Shown one piece after another: positions 5,859 to 9,416 of a DNA stretch of 9,416 nt. The notes beneath the pieces are model-generated. The model worked only from the letters and a program-made list of their open reading frames with translations. It searched no databases and was not told the DNA's origin. The first letter of the stretch is position 1; each line of letters begins with the position of its first letter. This DNA is from Pseudomonadota bacterium (GTDB taxonomy: Bacteria; Pseudomonadota; Alphaproteobacteria; Rhizobiales; Rhizobiaceae): positions 1 to 9,416 of the forward strand of contig JAEWPB010000091.1 in the NCBI GenBank assembly GCA_023399465.1. The letters are read 5' to 3'. The position numbers were made by a program, and so were the translations under genes.

Positions 5859-7187
5859 ATGACCAATGTGTCTTTCTACGAATATTCCAAGCTGAACGCC
5901 GAGGAAAAGGCCGCCCTGCTGCGCCGCTCGGAAACCGACATCTCGAGCTTCATCGAGAAGGTGGAGCCGATCCTCGAGGCCGTGCGCACCGAGGGTGACG
6001 CAGCACTCGCCCGCTTCGGCCGCGAACTGGACAAGGCCGCAGTGACCGAGGCCAACCTCAAGGTCACCGAGGCGGAATTCGACGCCGCCTTCAAGCTGGT
6101 CGATGCTAGCGTGATCGAATCCATCGAGTTCGGCATCGCCAACATCCGCAAGTTCCATGAAGAGCAGAAGCCGGAAGCGATGTGGCTGAAGGAAATCCGT
6201 CCCGGCGCCTTTGCCGGCGACCGCTTCACGCCGATCCGCTCGGTGGCGCTCTACGTGCCGCGCGGCAAGGGCTCCTTCCCGTCGGTCACGATGATGACCT
6301 CGGTTCCTGCGGTCGTCGCCGGGGTTCCGGAACTCGCGATCGTCACCCCGCCGGCACCTGACGGCTCGGTCGATGCCGCAACGCTGGTGGCGGCCCGCCT
6401 TGCCGGCGTCGAGACCGTCTACAAGGTCGGCGGCGCCCAGGCCGTCGCCGCGGTCGCCTACGGCACCGAAACGGTCAAGCCGGCGCTGAAGATCGTCGGC
6501 CCCGGCAGCCCCTGGGTGGTGGCCGCCAAGCGCCTGCTTTCCGGCGTCATCGATACCGGCCTTCCCGCCGGCCCGTCGGAAGTGATGATCCTCGCCGACG
6601 ATACGGTGCACGGCGGGCTTGCCGCACTCGACCTTCTTATCGAGGCGGAACACGGCCCGGATTCCGCCGCCTATCTCGTCACCCACAGCCGCCGTGTCGC
6701 CGAGGAGGCGCTGGCCGCACTTCCCGAGCACTGGGCAAAGATGACGGAGCAGCGCGTCGCCTTCTCCAAGGCGGTGCTCACAGGCAAGAGCGGCGGCATC
6801 GTGCTGACCTCGTCGATCGAGGAGAGCTACGAATTCGTCAATGCCTTTGCGCCGGAGCATCTCGAACTGCTGTCCGAGGAGCCTTTCGTCCATCTCGGCC
6901 ACATCACCGAGGCCTCGGAAATCCTGATGGGCACGCATACGCCGGTCAGCATCGCCAACTTCTCGCTCGGCCCGAACGCCGTCCTTCCGACCAGCCGCTG
7001 GGCACGCACCTTCGGTCCGCTGTCGGTCACCGATTTCGTCAAGCGCAGCTCGGTCGGCTATGTCACCGCTCCAGCCTATCCGGAATTCGCGCGGCACTCG
7101 CACAACCTGGCGCTCTACGAGGGCTTCTCCTCGCATGCGCTGGCGGTCTCGCCGCTGCGCGACGCCTACCTGAAGAAGGGTGGCTGA
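5859..7187 (+). CDS. Histidinol dehydrogenase family protein with altered metal site (catabolic paralogue)
   Basis: This 442-residue protein has full HisD-family length. The ATG at 5859 follows AAGGG (5847-5851). Family landmarks are YVPRGKGSFPS (132-142), KVGGAQAVAAVAYGTE (189-204), KIVGPG (211-216), AGPSEVMILAD (237-247), FAPEHLEL (330-337) and EGFSSH (421-426). The catalytic pair matching E. coli E326/H327 is kept (E333, H334), as are counterparts of H262 (H265), E414 (E421) and H419 (H426). By motif alignment, zinc ligand Q259 is replaced by E262, zinc ligand D360 by N367 (in IANFSLGPN), and active-site H367 by A374. The family oxidises a primary alcohol to a carboxylate with two NAD+. 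No other histidine-biosynthesis gene is nearby and the gene sits between permeases and an alcohol dehydrogenase, so a catabolic role is much likelier than histidine synthesis. HpsN (sulfopropanediol 3-dehydrogenase) is a precedent for such a paralogue. Confidence 0.9.
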   Translation: MTNVSFYEYSKLNAEEKAALLRRSETDISSFIEKVEPILEAVRTEGDAALARFGRELDKAAVTEANLKVTEAEFDAAFKLVDASVIESIEFGIANIRKFHEEQKPEAMWLKEIRPGAFAGDRFTPIRSVALYVPRGKGSFPSVTMMTSVPAVVAGVPELAIVTPPAPDGSVDAATLVAARLAGVETVYKVGGAQAVAAVAYGTETVKPALKIVGPGSPWVVAAKRLLSGVIDTGLPAGPSEVMILADDTVHGGLAALDLLIEAEHGPDSAAYLVTHSRRVAEEALAALPEHWAKMTEQRVAFSKAVLTGKSGGIVLTSSIEESYEFVNAFAPEHLELLSEEPFVHLGHITEASEILMGTHTPVSIANFSLGPNAVLPTSRWARTFGPLSVTDFVKRSSVGYVTAPAYPEFARHSHNLALYEGFSSHALAVSPLRDAYLKKGG

Positions 7188-7189
7188 CC

Positions 7190-8203
7190 ATGAAGGCCGT
7201 GCGGCTCCACGATGCGAGGGACCTGCGGGTGGAGGAGGTGGCCGATCTCACCGCCCCGCCGCCCGGCTTCGTCAATCTCAACGTCCGGGCCGCCGGCATC
7301 TGCGGCTCCGACCTGCACAATTATCGCACCGGCCAATGGATTTCGCGGCGTCCCTCGACCGCCGGCCATGAGTTCTGCGGTCGGGTGACCGCGGTCGGCG
7401 AAGGCGTCAGCCACGTCGCCACTGGAGACGTCGTTTCCGTGGACTCGCGCAGGTGGTGCGGCACCTGCCCGGCCTGCACGAGCGGCCGCAGCAATATCTG
7501 TGAGACGCTGGGCTTCGTCGGCGAGGTCTGCGATGGCGGTTTTGCCGAGGCTGTGCAGTTGCCGGCGGAGCTGGTCCTGCGTCACGATCCTGACTTGTCG
7601 CCACATATCGCCGCCATGGCCGAACCGCTGGCAGTGGCGCTGCATGCGGTCCGCCGCCTTGCCGTTCCGGCTGGCGAACCGGCTCTGGTCATAGGCTGTG
7701 GAGCGATCGGCGGATTGAGCGCCCTTCTTCTGTCACGGCTGCACGACGGGCCACTTCTGCTCGCTGATCTGAACGCCGACAAGGCCGCCCTTGTCGCCGG
7801 ATTGACCAACGGTGCGGTCGTCGCCCTCGACAAGGCGGAGATCGAAACGGCGCTTTCCGGTGGCCGGCTGCGCCACGCACTGGATGCCACCGGCAGCATT
7901 CAGGCGATCGCTAGGGCACTCGATCTGTTGTCGGGCGGTGGAGCACTGGCGCTGGTCGGCATCAGCCACGGCAAGCTCGACTTCGATCCGAACATTCTCG
8001 TCGAGCGCGAGATTTCCCTCGTCGGTTGCCATGCCTTCGCAAATGAGCTGCCGGAGGCCGTGCGCCTGCTCGCCGATCTCGCGCCCGCGCTGGAAGCTGT
8101 CATCGAAGTGCTGCCGACGCTCGATGACGTGCCCGGGGCCTATGAACGCCTGCTGCGGGGCGAGAGCAGGGCACTCAAGACGATCATCGAGGTGGCGGGC
8201 TAG
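7190..8203 (+). CDS. Zinc-dependent medium-chain alcohol dehydrogenase (MDR/threonine-sorbitol dehydrogenase type)
   Basis: This 337-residue protein starts 2 nt after the HisD-like stop, with its ribosome-binding site (GAAGGG, 7175-7180) inside that gene, so the two are tightly coupled. The GroES-like catalytic domain shows AGICGSD with zinc ligand C38, GHE with H60-E61, and E145 (AEPLAV) as a further active-site ligand. The structural zinc lobe is complete: C90, C93, C96 and C104 in C-x2-C-x2-C-x7-C spacing. The Rossmann domain has GCGAIGG (169-175) and acidic D193 at the end of the second strand (LLLADLN), which favours NAD+ over NADP+. Overall it resembles the L-threonine / sorbitol / butanediol dehydrogenase group acting on polyols or hydroxy acids, oxidising a secondary alcohol. 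In context it could oxidise or epimerise the imported compound before or after the HisD-like step, compare HpsP. Confidence 0.95.
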   Translation: MKAVRLHDARDLRVEEVADLTAPPPGFVNLNVRAAGICGSDLHNYRTGQWISRRPSTAGHEFCGRVTAVGEGVSHVATGDVVSVDSRRWCGTCPACTSGRSNICETLGFVGEVCDGGFAEAVQLPAELVLRHDPDLSPHIAAMAEPLAVALHAVRRLAVPAGEPALVIGCGAIGGLSALLLSRLHDGPLLLADLNADKAALVAGLTNGAVVALDKAEIETALSGGRLRHALDATGSIQAIARALDLLSGGGALALVGISHGKLDFDPNILVEREISLVGCHAFANELPEAVRLLADLAPALEAVIEVLPTLDDVPGAYERLLRGESRALKTIIEVAG

Positions 8204-8215
8204 TCGGCCCGCCAC
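8192..8215 (+). other. Perfect 9-bp hairpin spanning the stop codon of the zinc dehydrogenase
   Basis: GTGGCGGGC (8192-8200) pairs fully with GCCCGCCAC (8207-8215), and the 6-nt loop TAGTCG holds the TAG stop (8201-8203). No T-run follows. It could shape the 3' end of the dehydrogenase message, pause polymerase or affect coupling to the kinase gene 60 nt further on. Confidence 0.7.
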
Positions 8216-8275
8216 GTTGCACGGCGGCAAGTGACCGCCCAACCCCGCGTCCAGAAAGATCATCCGGAAAATGCC

Positions 8276-9416
8276 ATGACCCAGCCGACAAGCCGCACCG
8301 CGGAAATCAGGAAGATCGCCAAGGCCGGGGACGGCGAAGCGGAACGGATGCTGGCCGAACTGCTGCGCGACCTTTTCCGGATCGAGGCCGGCAATGTCGT
8401 CATCAATCACGACCAGTACAGCCTGAACTCGCTGAACGGCTTCTTCGATACCGCCGACGGCGCGTTCTTCTTCAAGTTCCACCAGGAGGAAGGCGAAGAG
8501 GCGATGAGCGGCGAGTACTACCGCGCCGACATCCTCGCCCGGGCCGGCCTGCCGGTCGACCAGCCATTGCTGATGTCGGTGCTACCGGGCGAGCAGATCC
8601 TGGTCTATCGCCGCCGCACCGATCCGCGCTTTTCCGACGTGCTGCGCGCGCTCGATCTCGACGACGATGCCGAGGCCCGGCAGAAGGCCGTCGAGGCCGA
8701 ACGCCGGCTGAACGAAGCGGTCCTGAAGGTCTATCTCGACACGCTGCATCCGGTTCGCGCTGAAGACGTCGCCGCCGAACCCATCCACCGGCTGTTCTAC
8801 GAACGGCTGATCGACCCACCGGCCGGCACCTATCCGGGCGGCCGCCTCGCGAGCTTCTATGTCGGCAAGGAATTCACGTTTCCCGGTCTGCCGCTCGACT
8901 GGGAACGCCTTTCGCGTTGCCGCTTCGTCGTCAACGGCATCGAGTATCGCGACACCATCGGCACCCTGTTCGACGCCGCGCACGAACGGCTTGCCCCTGC
9001 CCGGCTGGCGGATGCGGGCGGAGTGACGGCGCATGGCGACGCCCACAACGCCAATGTCTGGTACGAGGAACGTGACGGCGCAGCGCGCCTTTCCTTCTTC
9101 GATCCGGCCTTTGCCGGCGAAAACATTCCGACGCTGCTTGCCGAGGTGAAGACGACCTTCCACAACATCTTCGCCCATCCGATGTGGCTTTACGATCCTT
9201 CCGTGGCGGAAAGGCGCTATCGGGCCGAGGCAGTGCTGGACGGCGATCTTCTCCGCGTCACCACCGATTTCACGCCAAGTCCGGTCCGGCAGGCACTGCT
9301 CGAGGTAAAGGCTGAAGCGATGTGGCGGCCGCTGCTTGCCACGCTGAAAGCCCGCGGCATGCTTCCCGCCGACTGGCGCCGGGTCATCCGGCTCGGCCTG
9401 TTCCTCTGCCCGACCC
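8276..9416 (+). CDS. Phosphotransferase of the APH/choline-kinase (protein-kinase-like) fold, C-terminus outside the window
   Basis: The frame is open from the ATG at 8276 to the window edge, giving 380 residues without a stop. The key signature is AHGDAHNANV: H253, D255 (probable catalytic base) and N260 (Mg2+ ligand) match the HGD-x-H-x-x-N motif of aminoglycoside phosphotransferases, choline kinases and related small-molecule kinases. SFFDPAFAG follows with D276 as the probable second Mg2+ ligand. K67 in FFFKFHQEEGEEAM is a candidate ATP-anchoring lysine, with E75-E78 possible partners. The ribosome-binding site is weak (GGAA near 8266); an in-frame GTG at 8231 would add 15 residues. It is longer than most APH proteins. 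It lies 72 nt after the zinc dehydrogenase and is probably in the same operon. It more likely phosphorylates a pathway compound than an antibiotic, because members of this fold include homoserine, hydroxylysine and methylthioribose kinases. The substrate is unknown. Confidence 0.85.
   Translation, partial: MTQPTSRTAEIRKIAKAGDGEAERMLAELLRDLFRIEAGNVVINHDQYSLNSLNGFFDTADGAFFFKFHQEEGEEAMSGEYYRADILARAGLPVDQPLLMSVLPGEQILVYRRRTDPRFSDVLRALDLDDDAEARQKAVEAERRLNEAVLKVYLDTLHPVRAEDVAAEPIHRLFYERLIDPPAGTYPGGRLASFYVGKEFTFPGLPLDWERLSRCRFVVNGIEYRDTIGTLFDAAHERLAPARLADAGGVTAHGDAHNANVWYEERDGAARLSFFDPAFAGENIPTLLAEVKTTFHNIFAHPMWLYDPSVAERRYRAEAVLDGDLLRVTTDFTPSPVRQALLEVKAEAMWRPLLATLKARGMLPADWRRVIRLGLFLCPT

Noticed and set aside
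4875..7136. Very long open frame on the minus strand (about 750 codons), with similar long antisense frames at 2839-4746, 1877-2896 and 539-1810
   Set aside because: They mirror well-supported + strand genes. Their products are rich in R, H, D, E and G with no recognisable domain, which is typical of antisense frames in high-GC coding DNA.
5859..7187. Assignment as the histidine-biosynthetic hisD
   Set aside because: There are no other his genes, the operon context is transport and catabolism, and several metal and active-site residues differ from biosynthetic HisD.
8276..9416. Aminoglycoside resistance gene
   Set aside because: Only the general kinase signature is shared. The length, motif details and catabolic context point to a small-molecule metabolic kinase.
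1..9416. tRNA/rRNA genes, CRISPR arrays, insertion sequences, attachment sites, replication origins
   Set aside because: The window is almost fully occupied by protein genes. No cloverleaf, spaced repeat array, transposase or terminal inverted repeats were seen.

Overview
The window reads as a high-GC alphaproteobacterial chromosome or megaplasmid segment, most likely from the Rhizobiaceae (Rhizobium/Agrobacterium/Ensifer/Shinella type). The grounds are strong G/C bias at third codon positions, short intergenic gaps, and an arrangement typical of rhizobial catabolic loci: a PotABCD-type ABC importer beside dehydrogenases. This host call is inference from composition and gene content. All real genes lie on the + strand. 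There are no RNA genes, mobile elements, CRISPR arrays or transcriptional regulators. The longest stretch without a gene is the 252-nt gap at 1463-1714.

Left block (1-1462): the C-terminal end of a probable FAD-dependent oxidoreductase, a DUF861-type cupin 37 nt downstream, then a gap rich in hairpins, then a classical short-chain dehydrogenase (SDR).

Central block (1463-5816): a leader region with three adjacent palindromes and a possible promoter, followed by an ABC importer of the spermidine/putrescine (PotABCD) architecture. Its order is ATPase, periplasmic binding protein with a Tat-like signal, and two six-helix permeases that overlap by ATGA. A perfect 10-bp stem-loop separates the binding protein from the permeases.

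Right block (5859-9416): a histidinol-dehydrogenase-family protein whose zinc ligands appear rearranged, a medium-chain zinc alcohol dehydrogenase 2 nt later, and a phosphotransferase of the APH/choline-kinase fold that runs off the end of the window.

The most plausible reading is one catabolic unit. The importer brings in a small, probably hydroxylated or amino compound. The SDR, HisD-like and zinc-dependent dehydrogenases then oxidise or epimerise it, and a kinase and an FAD oxidase may complete or branch the route. The trio of SDR, HisD homologue and zinc dehydrogenase resembles the HpsO/HpsN/HpsP set that degrades 2,3-dihydroxypropane-1-sulfonate. The substrate cannot be read from the sequence, and the HisD-like protein has its own peculiar active site. 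That protein and the uncharacterised kinase are the main points of novelty.
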